Positions 43,762-54,600 of a stretch of 64,000 nt of DNA are shown in pieces. This DNA comes from Phyllobacterium sp. YR531. Lineage in GTDB: Bacteria > Pseudomonadota > Alphaproteobacteria > Rhizobiales > Rhizobiaceae. Under the pieces are notes generated by a model, which saw only the letters and a program-made list of their open reading frames with translations, searched no databases and was not told where the DNA came from. Numbering within the stretch: the stretch's first letter is position 1; every line of letters starts with the position of its first letter. Location: positions 62,001-126,000 of the forward strand of contig NZ_AKIZ01000035.1 in assembly GCF_000282595.1 (NCBI RefSeq), given 5' to 3'. The position numbers and the translations under genes were made by a program.

Positions 43762-46290
43762 ATGAGAATTAACGGTGATGTTCGCAGTGAAGATGCAGCA
43801 CACAATCGATCGGTGCTGAACAGGCTGCAAACCCGGGCGCTGAGTGCGGTTTCAGCGCTGCCAATTCTTTTGACATCCTCCTTGTCTGCCCGTGCCGAAG
43901 ACGTGCTTGGCCTTATCGACGCCCCTTTCGGGATGAAGGTCGGAACATTTGAAGTCGTGCAGTTCGCAATGTTTTTGGGTGCCATGGGCGCCGCATTGCT
44001 TTCCGCAGGCTGGCTAATTCGCGAGCGCAGCCGAATTGCCCACGAGAATCGCCATTTGCGCGACAAGGTTGCCGATCTGAACGTTACGGTTCAGCGCAAT
44101 GAAGCTTTGCTCAATCTTAAAGATCAGCGGGTCATTGTCTGGGAAGGCAATTCCGCTACGCCAGCGCTCATTGGCAGTTTGCCGCCTGAAATCGGCGTTC
44201 CGGAAAGCCGCTCACTTTTTCTCGCATTTGGCCGCTGGTTACGGGTGGAGTCGGTCACACTGCTCGACCGGTCGGTATCGGCATTGCGCGAAAAAGCTCG
44301 CCCTTTCGACATAGCAATTGAAACGTCAAAGGGCGCGCCATTGGAGGTGCAGGGCCGTACTTCAGGCGGTTATGCCATCGTGCGGTTTATCAACCCGGGC
44401 GAAGTTCGGGCAGCGCAGGCTCTTCTTAAAACGGAAAACTACCATCTCAGCGAAGCTGTAGCGACCTTGCGAGGATTGCTGGATGCAATTGACATGCCCG
44501 CGTGGAGCCGCGGCGGTGAAGGCCAGTTGGACTGGGTCAATCTTGCCTATGCCAAGGCCGTGGATGAGCGTGATCCAAGCAGCGCCGTTCGCGATGGGCG
44601 TGAACTTTTCGGCATACAGGCGCGTGAGCGAATCGAGCGTGACAAGACTTTGAATCGCAAGTTTCATGATCAGCTATCGACTGTAATTGCTGGTGACAGG
44701 CATGTATTTGCAGTCACCGACATTACCGCCAGCAATGGTTCGGTTGGCATGGCGATTGATATCAGCGAGACGGAGCTGATACGCGAAGAATTCAAGCGCA
44801 CTGTGCTCAATCACTCCGATACGCTCGATCAGCTGAATTCTGCGGTTGCCATGTTTGACGCGAACCGCAAGCTGCAATTCTTCAACCAGGCATTTGCGAA
44901 GCTCTGGGGGCTTGAGACACCGTTTCTGGAAAGCAATCCGGATAACGCCATGTTGCTGGATCGTTTCCGCAGTGATGGAATATTGCCTGAGCAGCCTGAC
45001 TGGCGCCGTTGGAAAGAGCAGGTCCTGACGGCTTATCATTCCATCGAATCGCAGGAATATGTATGGCATTTGACCGATGGCCGGACATTGCGGGTCATCG
45101 TCAACCCACAGCCGAAAGGCGGGGTTACGTGGGTATTCGAAAATCTTACCGAGAAGCTTGAACTGGAAAGCCGCTACAACACGCTGATAAAAGTGCAGGG
45201 TCAGACGCTTGATTACCTCGCAGAAGGTGTTGCGGTGTTCGGGTCGGATGGAAAAGTACGTCTTGCCAATCCCGCATTTGCGTCGCTGTGGTCTCTCAAG
45301 AGTGAGCAGGTCGCCGAAGGTACGCATATTTCTGCAATCAGACAGGTGTGCGAGCCCGTTTCCGACGAAGACAACTGGGAATCCTTTGTAACAACGGTCA
45401 CTGGATTTGATGATGAGCGCCGCTCGCTCTCCGGCCATATTGAACTGACGACCGGCAAGATATTGTCCTACGCGACGGCGCCTTTGCCTAATGGCCAGAC
45501 AATGCTGACCTTTGTCGATGTGACGGACTCTGTTCAGGTTGAGCGCGCATTGAAAGAGAAGAACGAAGCGCTTGAACGCACCGACGAGCTGAAAAACGAT
45601 TTCGTTCAGCATGTTTCTTACGAGTTGCGTTCGCCCCTGACCAACATCATGGGCTTTACCGAGCTTCTGCAAACGCCGATGACCGGCCCGCTGAATGATC
45701 GCCAACGTGATTACCTTGATCATATAGGCACTTCCTCATCGGTGCTGCTGACCATCGTCAATGACATTCTCGATCTTGCAACAGTAGATGCGGGAATCAT
45801 GGAACTGGATATCAGCGATGTGTCGGTCACCGATGCAGTTACGGTGGCGTCCGAGAAAGTCGCGGATCGCCTCAAGGAGCATAATATTCTGCTTGATACG
45901 CGCATCGAGACCGGCACAGGTTCATTCCGTGCCGATGCCGCCCGCATCAAGCAGGTCCTGGCAAATCTCCTCAGCAATGCTGCAAATTATGCGCCGGAGG
46001 GTAGTACGATCACCCTTAAATGTTGGCGTGAGCAGAGCGAAATGGTGTTCAGCGTCATGGATAGCGGTCCGGGCATGCCGGACTATGTTCTCGACAGCAT
46101 CTTCAAGCGTTTCCAACCCTATCCGAATGGCGGCCGTAAACGTGGTGCGGGCCTTGGCCTCTCTATCGTCAAGGGCTTTGTCGAATTGCATGGCGGAACC
46201 GTTGATATAAGCAGTTCTGCCGGCAAGGGTACGCTGGTTACGTGCCGTTTCCCGCTGGAGGCGCGTACCTTCAGCCTCGCTGCCGAATAA
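43762..46290 (+). CDS. divL: DivL-type tyrosine pseudokinase (PAS, HisKA-like, HATPase)
   Basis: The 842-residue protein has two N-terminal hydrophobic segments (about 27-45 and 63-86), several PAS-like regions (around 360-440 and 490-590), a dimerisation helix and a HATPase domain (ANLLSNAANYAPEGSTI, GAGLGLSIVKGFVELHGG). The dimerisation motif reads FVQHVSYELRSPLTN: the usual phosphorylatable histidine is Tyr620. This is the hallmark of DivL, which in Caulobacter controls the CckA-ChpT-CtrA pathway through DivK binding. The gene is followed by tsaE after 5 bp. N and D boxes look intact. Confidence 0.9.
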   Translation: MRINGDVRSEDAAHNRSVLNRLQTRALSAVSALPILLTSSLSARAEDVLGLIDAPFGMKVGTFEVVQFAMFLGAMGAALLSAGWLIRERSRIAHENRHLRDKVADLNVTVQRNEALLNLKDQRVIVWEGNSATPALIGSLPPEIGVPESRSLFLAFGRWLRVESVTLLDRSVSALREKARPFDIAIETSKGAPLEVQGRTSGGYAIVRFINPGEVRAAQALLKTENYHLSEAVATLRGLLDAIDMPAWSRGGEGQLDWVNLAYAKAVDERDPSSAVRDGRELFGIQARERIERDKTLNRKFHDQLSTVIAGDRHVFAVTDITASNGSVGMAIDISETELIREEFKRTVLNHSDTLDQLNSAVAMFDANRKLQFFNQAFAKLWGLETPFLESNPDNAMLLDRFRSDGILPEQPDWRRWKEQVLTAYHSIESQEYVWHLTDGRTLRVIVNPQPKGGVTWVFENLTEKLELESRYNTLIKVQGQTLDYLAEGVAVFGSDGKVRLANPAFASLWSLKSEQVAEGTHISAIRQVCEPVSDEDNWESFVTTVTGFDDERRSLSGHIELTTGKILSYATAPLPNGQTMLTFVDVTDSVQVERALKEKNEALERTDELKNDFVQHVSYELRSPLTNIMGFTELLQTPMTGPLNDRQRDYLDHIGTSSSVLLTIVNDILDLATVDAGIMELDISDVSVTDAVTVASEKVADRLKEHNILLDTRIETGTGSFRADAARIKQVLANLLSNAANYAPEGSTITLKCWREQSEMVFSVMDSGPGMPDYVLDSIFKRFQPYPNGGRKRGAGLGLSIVKGFVELHGGTVDISSSAGKGTLVTCRFPLEARTFSLAAE

Positions 46291-46295
46291 TCTGC

Positions 46296-47810
46296 ATGAC
46301 GTCGTTGGTTGTCGACCTTCCTACCGCCGATGATACGGCACGTTTGGGTCAGGACGTCGGGCTTTGCTTGCGCAAGGGTGATCTTGTCACCTTGAATGGG
46401 GATCTTGGTGCGGGCAAGTCGACCTTTGCCCGTGGGTTGATCCGCACGATCGCCGACGATGCAGATTATGATGTGCCGAGCCCGACCTTTACCATCGTGC
46501 AATCATATCCGGAATTGCGGCTGCCTGTCAGCCATGTCGATCTCTATCGCCTTTCGGCTGCCGACGAGATTGACGAGCTTGGTCTGGATGAAGCGCTTCT
46601 GGATGGTGCTGTGCTGGTGGAATGGCCTGAACGCGCACAGGGTTTTTTGCCTCCAGTCAGCGTGAACATCACTTTGCGGGATCAGGGAGCCGGGCGAAAA
46701 GCCACTATTGAAGGCCAAGCTGAATTTATTGCCCGGCTTGAGCGCTCCATGTTGATCCGCTCATTTCTGATAAAGGCGGGATTGCCGCACGCCGAGCGGC
46801 GCTACCTGCTGGGCGATGCCTCTGCACGGGGTTATGAAACCATTTCTACGGGCAGTGAAACTCCGCTTATCCTGATGAACTCGCCCTATAATCCGGGTGG
46901 CCCAATTTTGCGCGATGGCAAGACCTATATGCAGATCGCGCATCTGTCGCAGTCTGTGAATGCCTTTGTTGCGCTCGACCGGCTGTTGGAATCCAAAGGC
47001 TTCAGGGTTCCCAAAATCCATGCTGAGGATTTGCCGCACGGATTTCTCCTGATCGAAAATCTTGGTAGTGAAGGCATTCTTGACGAGGCTGGGGCACCTG
47101 TCCCCGAGCGTTATGAAGCGACCGTACGCGTATTGGCCAAGTTGCATCAGGTACAATGGCCCCATACGACTTCCGTGACGGTCGGCAGCACTCATCGAAT
47201 TCACGATTTCGATCTTGATGCAATGATGATTGAGGTAGAGCTTCTCTCGGATTGGTATGTGCCACGCAAGAATAAGGCTCCACTAAGTCCGGACTTGAAG
47301 AGCTCTTATACATCTGCTTGGAGTAATGTATTTAGCCAGCTAAATGACGTAGAGTGTAGCCTACTCCTGCGCGATGTTCATTCCCCCAACATCCTTTGGC
47401 AAGCGGGCAGCGTTGGTTTGGACAGTGTTGGTCTGATCGATTTCCAGGATGCCATGATCGGACCGGCAGCTTATGACGTTGCGTCTCTGGTCATGGATGC
47501 CAGGGTGACAATTGAGCCCGGGTTACAGGATTTTCTGTTGGCCGCCTATATTGATGAAAGGCGCGCGGGAACGGTAGCTTTTGACGAAGCTAATTTCAAA
47601 AAAGCCTTTGCCATCATGGCGGCACAAAGAAACGCCAAGATTCTCGGCATATTTGTTCGCCTTGATGAGCGTGACGGAAAGCCATTTTATCTCAAGCACC
47701 TCCCGCGTATTCAGACCTATCTTGAAAGGGCAATGGGTCATCCTGCTCTGGCACCGGTCAAGGATTGGTGCGATAAGCACGGAATACTCGCCGGAAGGAT
47801 TGATGCATGA
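46296..47810 (+). CDS. TsaE-AmgK fusion: t6A ATPase and cell-wall sugar kinase
   Basis: The 504 residues split in two. Residues 1-150 are TsaE (GDLGAGKSTFARGLIRTIAD Walker A, VPSPTFTIVQSY, HVDLYRLSAADEIDELGL, LVEWPERAQGFLP), part of the tRNA t6A synthesis complex. Residues about 160-500 are an aminoglycoside-phosphotransferase-like kinase with LLLRDVHSPNILW (catalytic Asp) and GLIDFQDAMIGPAAYDVA, matching AmgK, which makes MurNAc/GlcNAc-1-phosphate. This fusion is common in alphaproteobacteria. ATG 46296 is chosen; the next gene overlaps by 4 bp. Confidence 0.9.
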   Translation: MTSLVVDLPTADDTARLGQDVGLCLRKGDLVTLNGDLGAGKSTFARGLIRTIADDADYDVPSPTFTIVQSYPELRLPVSHVDLYRLSAADEIDELGLDEALLDGAVLVEWPERAQGFLPPVSVNITLRDQGAGRKATIEGQAEFIARLERSMLIRSFLIKAGLPHAERRYLLGDASARGYETISTGSETPLILMNSPYNPGGPILRDGKTYMQIAHLSQSVNAFVALDRLLESKGFRVPKIHAEDLPHGFLLIENLGSEGILDEAGAPVPERYEATVRVLAKLHQVQWPHTTSVTVGSTHRIHDFDLDAMMIEVELLSDWYVPRKNKAPLSPDLKSSYTSAWSNVFSQLNDVECSLLLRDVHSPNILWQAGSVGLDSVGLIDFQDAMIGPAAYDVASLVMDARVTIEPGLQDFLLAAYIDERRAGTVAFDEANFKKAFAIMAAQRNAKILGIFVRLDERDGKPFYLKHLPRIQTYLERAMGHPALAPVKDWCDKHGILAGRIDA

Positions 47811-48535
47811 TACCTCGCACTGCGATGATTCTGGCTGCAGGTCTGGGCAAGCGTATGGCGCCGATCACCGACACGATTCCAAAGCCGTTGGTTAGTGTAG
47901 CCGGCAAACCATTGATCGATTGGGGGCTGGATGCCTTAAATGTTGCAGGCGTGCAGCGAGCGGTGGTGAATGTCCATTACCTCGCCAGTCAACTCGAATC
48001 TCATCTGGCAAACCGGAAGCTTCCCGCGATAAGGATTTCCGATGAAAGGGAGCAATTGCTCGACTCAGCGGGTGGCATAATCAAGGCTTTACCTGACATT
48101 GGAACCGAACCATTCTATGTTCTCAACGCCGACACGTTTTGGGTTGATGGAGCTAGGCCCAACCTTGTCCTGCTGGCCAAAGGATGGGATGATGCACGCA
48201 TGGACATCCTTTTGATGATCGCACATACGGATCAGGCGACCGGTCACACAGGTAGTGTTGCTGGTGACTTTACCATGAGTGCCGAGGGTCAGTTGCAACG
48301 CCTTAAACCCGGTGAAACCTCGCCATATATCTACGCGGGAGCGGCGATAATCCATCCGCGTATTTTTGCGGGCGCGCCTTCAGGCAAGGTGTCTTTGAAC
48401 CGTTATTTCGATGAAGCCATTGCTGCAGACAGGCTCTTTGGTCTGCCGATGGATGGCATCTGGTTGACCGTAGGCACTCCGGGAGCAATAGCCGAAGCGG
48501 AGGCAGCGATTGCCAAGCAGGGGATTCATGGCTGA
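47807..48535 (+). CDS. murU: MurU-type sugar-1-phosphate nucleotidyltransferase
   Basis: The 242-residue protein has the nucleotidyltransferase signature TAMILAAGLGKRMAPITDTI, IPKPLVSVAGKPLIDWGLDA, AGGIIKALPDIG, FYVLNADTFWVDG (metal Asp) and YIYAGAAIIHPRIFAG. In Pseudomonas, MurU uridylylates MurNAc-1-phosphate made by AmgK, giving a salvage route that bypasses fosfomycin-sensitive steps. Coupling to the AmgK gene (ATGA overlap) supports the same role here. It overlaps addB by 8 bp. Confidence 0.85.
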   Translation: MIPRTAMILAAGLGKRMAPITDTIPKPLVSVAGKPLIDWGLDALNVAGVQRAVVNVHYLASQLESHLANRKLPAIRISDEREQLLDSAGGIIKALPDIGTEPFYVLNADTFWVDGARPNLVLLAKGWDDARMDILLMIAHTDQATGHTGSVAGDFTMSAEGQLQRLKPGETSPYIYAGAAIIHPRIFAGAPSGKVSLNRYFDEAIAADRLFGLPMDGIWLTVGTPGAIAEAEAAIAKQGIHG

Positions 48536-51500
48536 TCGCCAGAATCCGAATATTTTCTCCATTGCCCCGGGTACGCCATTTCTTCCGGGCTTTGTTGATG
48601 CCCTGCAATCGGGAACCTTGATACCGGGCTATCCGGTGGACCCCAACGACCCGATGGCACTGGCGCAGGCTACCATCTATGTTCCGACCCGGCGTGCTGC
48701 GCGTACCTTGCGTTCACTGCTCGTTGAAAAAAGCCCCGCCAAATCGGCAATTCTTCCGGTAATACGCCCGCTTGGCGATGTTGATGAAGATGCGGCCATG
48801 TTTGATATGGGATCGGACGCGTTTTTTGATCTCCTGCCACCTATAGGCGGTGTCGAGCGGTTATTGCTTTTGGCGCAGCTTGTCCGGCCTTGGCGGGAAC
48901 GACTGCCCGAACATGTACGCGCATTATTTGGTAATGAAGAGATTGCCATTCCTGCGACTACTGCGGATGCGATCTGGCTGGCGCGCGATCTGGCTGGCTT
49001 GATGGATCAGGTTGAGACAGAGGCGGCGGGATGGTCAACGCTTTCCAATATCATCTCCGAGGAGCTGCCGAACTGGTGGCAGGTCACGCTTGATTTCCTC
49101 AATATCGTAACTGGCCTATGGCCGGAGATTTTGGCAGAGCGCAGGCGTTCAAATCCCGCCGCTCACCGGAATCGTCTCATTGAGCTGGAGGCTGAACGGC
49201 TCCTCCGCAAAGCACCACAAGGCCCGGTCATAGCGGCAGGATCTACCGGTTCGATCCCTGCCACAGCCAAGCTTCTGGCTGCGATCGCTTCGTTGCCAAA
49301 AGGCGCCTTGGTTCTTCCCGGGCTTGATCGCGACATGGATGCGATCAGCTGGAATGTTCTGGCCAGCACCGACGACAATCCGTCGATTTTTGGCCATCCG
49401 CAATATGGGCTTCGCAAGCTGCTCGGCGAACTTGGCGTCCTGCGTCAGGATGTAATCGTACTGGGAAATGCTACTCCTGAAAAACGCCAGCGGGAAAATC
49501 TTCTGGCAGAGGCCATGCGCCCCGCAGAAACAAGTGAGGCATGGGCGGATATCAATCGCAATAGCGGCAAGTTCTCTGCCGCAGTGGCTTCCATTGCCTT
49601 GATTGAAGCCTCCAATGAACGGGAGGAAGCGCTGAGCATCGCAGTTGCGTTGCGTGATGCCATCGAACAACCCGGAAAAACTGCAGCGCTGATCACCGCG
49701 GATCGCGATCTGGCAAGGCGAGTATCGACCGAGCTTGCCCGGTTTAACATCGCAGCGGATGATTCCGGCGGACATGCAATGCGGGAAACGCAGCCTGCAG
49801 CATTGATGCGGCTTGTGCTGGATATAGTTTTCAACCCCGGCGATCCGGTTGCTCTTCTGGCTTTGCTCAAACATCCACTCACGCGGCTTGGACTGGACCG
49901 CGTTGTGGTGCGTCAGGCGGCAGAAACGATTGAACTGATTGCGCTTCGCGGAGGTACCGGGCGGGCTACCCTGTCCGATTTCGAACAGCATTTTGAAAAG
50001 CGTCTTGCGGAAAGCGGCAATACGCCTTTCGAGCCTGTCTGGCTTCGTCAGATTAATGCGGCCAGAATCGAGTCTGCTCGCATTGTTTGCAAAGCACTCA
50101 GCCAATCAGTGGAACCGTTGGTTGGCTTTGCCGGATTGGCGGAACAGATGCAGCTTCCACAAATCATCGAAGCCGTTGTCGCCAGTCTTGAAAATCTCTC
50201 GCGGGATGAAAAGGGTGATATCGCCGCGCTCTATACGGGCGCTGCCGGAGAACAGTTTGCCGCTTTTCTTCGCAACCTTGTCTCGGCAGATTCAGGGTTG
50301 GATTTTTCGGTCGCGGAGTTCCCCGCAATGATCGAAGCTCTGATTGCGGGAGAGGTCGTAAAACCAAAGAGCGGGGCGCACCCGCGTCTGTTCATCTGGG
50401 GTGCGCTTGAAGCCCGTCTGCAAACGGTCGATACGATGATAATCGGTGGCCTTAATGAAGGCTCTTGGCCCGGTAAAACGCGCAACGACCCCTTCATGTC
50501 CCGCCCCATGAAGTCGATCATAAATCTCGACCCGCCAGAGCGTCGTACCGGCCTCGCCGCTCATGATTTTCAAATGGCGCTGGGGATGGATCAGGTCATT
50601 CTCACGCGTGCGCAACGCTCAGCTAATGCGCCGACGGTTGCTTCACGCTGGTTGCAGCGGCTCGAAACTGTGCTCGGCAAACACGCGACAGAAGAGATGC
50701 GCAAGCGGGGAGCGAAATATCTTGGCTGGACACGCGAAATTGACCATGCGCCCGATGAGGACTTCGTTAAACGGCCAGAACCCAAGCCGCCTCTGACAGC
50801 ACGACCGAAACATTTTTCGGTAACGGAGATAGAGACACTCCGGCGCGACCCATATGCCATCTTCGCCAAGCGCATATTGCGGCTGCGGCCTATCGAGCCA
50901 CTGATCAGAGACCCCGATGTTGCAGAGCGTGGCTCGCTGTTTCATAACATCTTGGCGCATTTCACCGAGAAGCGCATTGACCCTATGCGTGCGGACGCGT
51001 CCAAGCTATTACTGGAAATCGGCAGGCAGTACTTCGATGATATCGCCTTGCCGGAAGAAATCGATGCTGTCTGGTGGCCCCGCTTCCAATCGCTGGTACC
51101 GGAATATTTGAGCTGGGAGCGGCAACGTGACCACCTTATCGCCGAGCGCCATCCCGAAATAGCTTCGAAGAAAATTGCTGTTGAGGCGACTGGCGTTACA
51201 CTTTCAGGACGGGCAGACCGGGTGGATTTACGCCGTGATGGCACAGTTGAGATCATCGACTACAAGACCGGGTCGACGCCGTCCAAGCGCCAGGCCCATG
51301 TCCTCCTATCGCCGCAACTCGCGCTTGAGGCAGCTTTGCTGGCTCGGGGCGCATTTCATGAGGTCGGCGCGCGCAAAGCGGCAGATTTGCTTTATGTACG
51401 TCTACGGCCGAACGGAAGAGTTGACCCTGAATCAATCTTGAGAATTGGCTCAGCGGCAAATGGCAGTGAAAAGACTGCGCCGGAGCTTGGGGAACTCTCG

Positions 51501-51668
51501 TGGATGCGTTTGAACGAACTGCTGACGGCCTATCATGACCCGCACAAGGGCTATTTGTCCCGCGCACTACCATTTCGCGAAAGCGATTTGACGGGTGATT
51601 ATGATCATCTGGCTCGGGTTCTCGAATGGTCGGCCGGCGGTGCAGATGATGGAAGCGAGGGCGAATGA
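48528..51668 (+). CDS. addB: AddB, double-strand break repair helicase-nuclease subunit
   Basis: The 1046-residue alphaproteobacterial AddB carries the N-terminal IYVPTRRAARTLRSLLVE (degenerate helicase), and at the C terminus a RecB-type nuclease: LFHNILAHFTEKRIDP, ATGVTLSGRADRVDLRRDG (catalytic Asp) and VEIIDYKTGSTPSKRQ (DxK). With AddA it resects double-strand breaks for RecA, replacing RecBCD. ATG 48528 has AGGGGA upstream, in the last codons of murU. The next gene, addA, overlaps its stop by 4 bp. Confidence 0.95.
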   Translation: MADRQNPNIFSIAPGTPFLPGFVDALQSGTLIPGYPVDPNDPMALAQATIYVPTRRAARTLRSLLVEKSPAKSAILPVIRPLGDVDEDAAMFDMGSDAFFDLLPPIGGVERLLLLAQLVRPWRERLPEHVRALFGNEEIAIPATTADAIWLARDLAGLMDQVETEAAGWSTLSNIISEELPNWWQVTLDFLNIVTGLWPEILAERRRSNPAAHRNRLIELEAERLLRKAPQGPVIAAGSTGSIPATAKLLAAIASLPKGALVLPGLDRDMDAISWNVLASTDDNPSIFGHPQYGLRKLLGELGVLRQDVIVLGNATPEKRQRENLLAEAMRPAETSEAWADINRNSGKFSAAVASIALIEASNEREEALSIAVALRDAIEQPGKTAALITADRDLARRVSTELARFNIAADDSGGHAMRETQPAALMRLVLDIVFNPGDPVALLALLKHPLTRLGLDRVVVRQAAETIELIALRGGTGRATLSDFEQHFEKRLAESGNTPFEPVWLRQINAARIESARIVCKALSQSVEPLVGFAGLAEQMQLPQIIEAVVASLENLSRDEKGDIAALYTGAAGEQFAAFLRNLVSADSGLDFSVAEFPAMIEALIAGEVVKPKSGAHPRLFIWGALEARLQTVDTMIIGGLNEGSWPGKTRNDPFMSRPMKSIINLDPPERRTGLAAHDFQMALGMDQVILTRAQRSANAPTVASRWLQRLETVLGKHATEEMRKRGAKYLGWTREIDHAPDEDFVKRPEPKPPLTARPKHFSVTEIETLRRDPYAIFAKRILRLRPIEPLIRDPDVAERGSLFHNILAHFTEKRIDPMRADASKLLLEIGRQYFDDIALPEEIDAVWWPRFQSLVPEYLSWERQRDHLIAERHPEIASKKIAVEATGVTLSGRADRVDLRRDGTVEIIDYKTGSTPSKRQAHVLLSPQLALEAALLARGAFHEVGARKAADLLYVRLRPNGRVDPESILRIGSAANGSEKTAPELGELSWMRLNELLTAYHDPHKGYLSRALPFRESDLTGDYDHLARVLEWSAGGADDGSEGE

Positions 51669-54600
51669 GAAAGCCGCGCGCCATACCGCCAGAAACAACC
51701 CGCAATCAAAGCAGGGCGGCCAATCCACGCGACTCCGTCTGGGTTTCGGCCAATGCAGGTTCAGGCAAGACCTATGTTCTGACAGATCGCGTTATCCGTC
51801 TGCTGCTGGATGGAACCGACCCCTCAAAAATTCTCTGCCTGACCTATACGAAAGCCGCCGCGGCTGTGATGCAAAACCGCGTCTTTGCCCGTCTTTCCAA
51901 TTGGGCAACGATGGACGCTGCTGAGCTATCCAAGATCATCGAAAACATCGACGGTGCCCAGCCGGGTCCAAAACGGCTCGCGCAGGCGCGCCGCCTTTTC
52001 GCAAGAGCGCTGGAAACGCCGGGCGGCCTCAAGATCCAGACAATTCACGCGTTCTGTGAAGCGATCCTGCATCAGTTCCCGCTGGAAGCAAACATCGCCG
52101 GGCATTTCGAACTGATGGACGACATGATGCAGGTCGCGCTTATCGGGGAAGCGCGGCGTCAGGTGCTGCAGTCGGCGCGACTTGATCACAATGTCGATCT
52201 GGCAGCCGCTTTTGCCGATCTGCTGGAAGCCGCAGGCGAATTTGGTTTGCAGGAACTGCTTGATGAGGCGGTCAACAAGCGCAACGATCTGACGCGGTTT
52301 ATTCGGGAGGTCGGTCATGACAATCTGCGCCGACCGGCGTTCTACTCGCATTTCGGTTTCAAAGGTGACGAGTCAGAAGACAGCATTCTGTCACGTCTAT
52401 GGCCGGTAGAAGAGTTCGACCGGCCAATGCTGCGATCAATTCTCGACATACCCAAGAGTGCAGCGCGTGCGCAAGAATTTGCGATGATCTTGCTCGAAGC
52501 GAAATTTGGGCCGGACTCAGATCAACGCGAGGAAGCCTTGCGAGCAGCTTTTCTCAAGGCAACGGGAGAACCCAAAAGCGGTTCCTATGTCGGCTCTAAA
52601 GGAGTCACGGAACGGTTCCCGGATTTCATCGAAGTTTACGACAGAGCTGCCCACCGCATTTTTGAAGGTTTGGACCAGCTGAAGCAATTGCGTCTTGTCC
52701 GGTTGACCTTGTCTGCTTTGGTTGTGGTCGATGATCTTATCGGCCGTTATGAGAATATGAAAAGGGGACGGGGATTACTCGACTTCGACGATCTCATTGT
52801 CCGTACAGTGGCATTGCTGGCACGACAGGATGCGGGGCCTTGGGTTCAGTACAAGCTTGACAAGGGTATTGACCACATTCTCGTAGACGAGGCGCAAGAT
52901 ACGAGCCCGAACCAGTGGAACGTCATCCGCCTGCTCAGCGAAGAGTTTTTCACCGGCAATACCGCACGTGAGGTGCGGCGCACCCTCTTTGCAGTTGGTG
53001 ATGAAAAACAGTCGATATATTCCTTTCAGGGTGCGATCCCGGAAGATTTTGCAAGACATGGCAGGGCAACAGAGCGAAAAACCGATGAAGCAGAACTGAG
53101 CTTCGAGCGAGTTAACCTCAACTTCTCATTCCGCTCATCGCCGGATGTTTTGTCCGCTGTCGACAAGGTATTTGAGCGCCCGGAGGCTCATCGTGGTTTC
53201 GGTATGGATCACGGACCGACAGTCCACACCCCGATACGCGACCATGATCCCGGCGAGGTGCAAATATGGGATATGCTGACACCGGAAACAGCACCGGAAG
53301 AGGATGATTGGCGCACACCTGTTGACAGTCTTCCTGCTCCCCCGGTGCGGCTTGCCGAACATATTGCACGGACCATTGAGTATTGGCTTCGAAATGGCGA
53401 AATCATCGAAGGGCAGAATCGTCGTCTGGAAGCGCGCGATATCATGGTGCTTGTCCGCAAGCGCGATCAATTCATGCCTGCCCTGTCGCGGGAGTTGAAA
53501 AAGCGCCACGTCCCGGTTGCCGGTGCTGACCGGCTGAAACTGACTGACCACATTGCAATCAAGGATCTTATGGCGCTTGGCAGGTTCATGCTTCTGCCAT
53601 CGGATGATCTTTCCTTGGCTGCACTGTTGAAAAGCCCGCTGTTCAAATGGGATGATGATCAGCTGTTTACACTCGGCTATGAGCGGGCTGCCAATGAAAC
53701 TCTCTACGAAAGGCTTATAGCGCAGGCCCGTGATGACCTCCTGCTCGCACCCGTTGCTTCGCGGCTTCAAGAATGGCGCAATCGCGCTGACACGGTTCCC
53801 GTCTTTGAGTTTTATGCGGATATTCTTGGTCGCGGTGGTGCGCGCAGGGAGCTTCTTGCACGTCTTGGTCACGAGGCAGGCGATGTTATCGATGAATTCC
53901 AGAATTATGCCATTGCGACCGAAAAAACCGGTTTGCCGGGCTTGCAGGCGTTTCTGGAAACGCTGGAAGCTGTAACGCCGGAAATCAAGCGCGAGCTTGA
54001 TCAAAGCCGCAACGAAGTACGTATCATGACGGTACATGCGGCAAAGGGGCTTGAGGCTGCTGTGGTATTCCTCGTGGATTCCGGCAGTTCTGCCTCGTCC
54101 GGAGGGCGCACGCCTAATCTGCTTTCCTTCGATATGAAAGAGGAAAACGGCTGGCACGGTAAAGGATTTTTGTTCGTGCCCGGCAAATCCTATTCAACTG
54201 CCTTTACCACTAGCCTCGTCGATAGCCTGAAGGTGAGGTCAGAAGAGGAATATCGCCGGCTGCTCTATGTCGGCATGACCCGCGCTGAAGACAGGCTGAT
54301 CGTTTGTGGTTATCGCGGCGCGCGGCAGGCACCCGACACATGGCATGGGCTGGTCGAAGCGGCTTTGGCCGATTTGAGCGAACCGGTGCAGCATGTGGTA
54401 GATTCCGTGGTCTCCAAGCGTTACCGCGTGACACCACGCAGCGTCCCATTAGTCCCGGAACCAGAACTCGCGCTCGAACCGAGGGTGCTGCCTTTCCCTC
54501 CGACCTATAGAATTCCCATGCCGCGGGAAGCGGGCCTGCCACGGCCGCTTGCGCCATCAGGCGTATCGGTACTGATCGAACCGGATGATGAAGCGCCATT

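Noticed and set aside
44674-45723. Long open frame (349 codons) antisense to divL
   Set aside because: The product shows no family motif and the plus strand carries the conserved DivL domains.
49149-50105. 318-codon open frame antisense to addB
   Set aside because: Low-complexity composition without motifs, opposite a conserved gene.
53135-54157. Long open frame (340 codons) antisense to addA
   Set aside because: No known motifs; addA is complete and conserved on the opposite strand.
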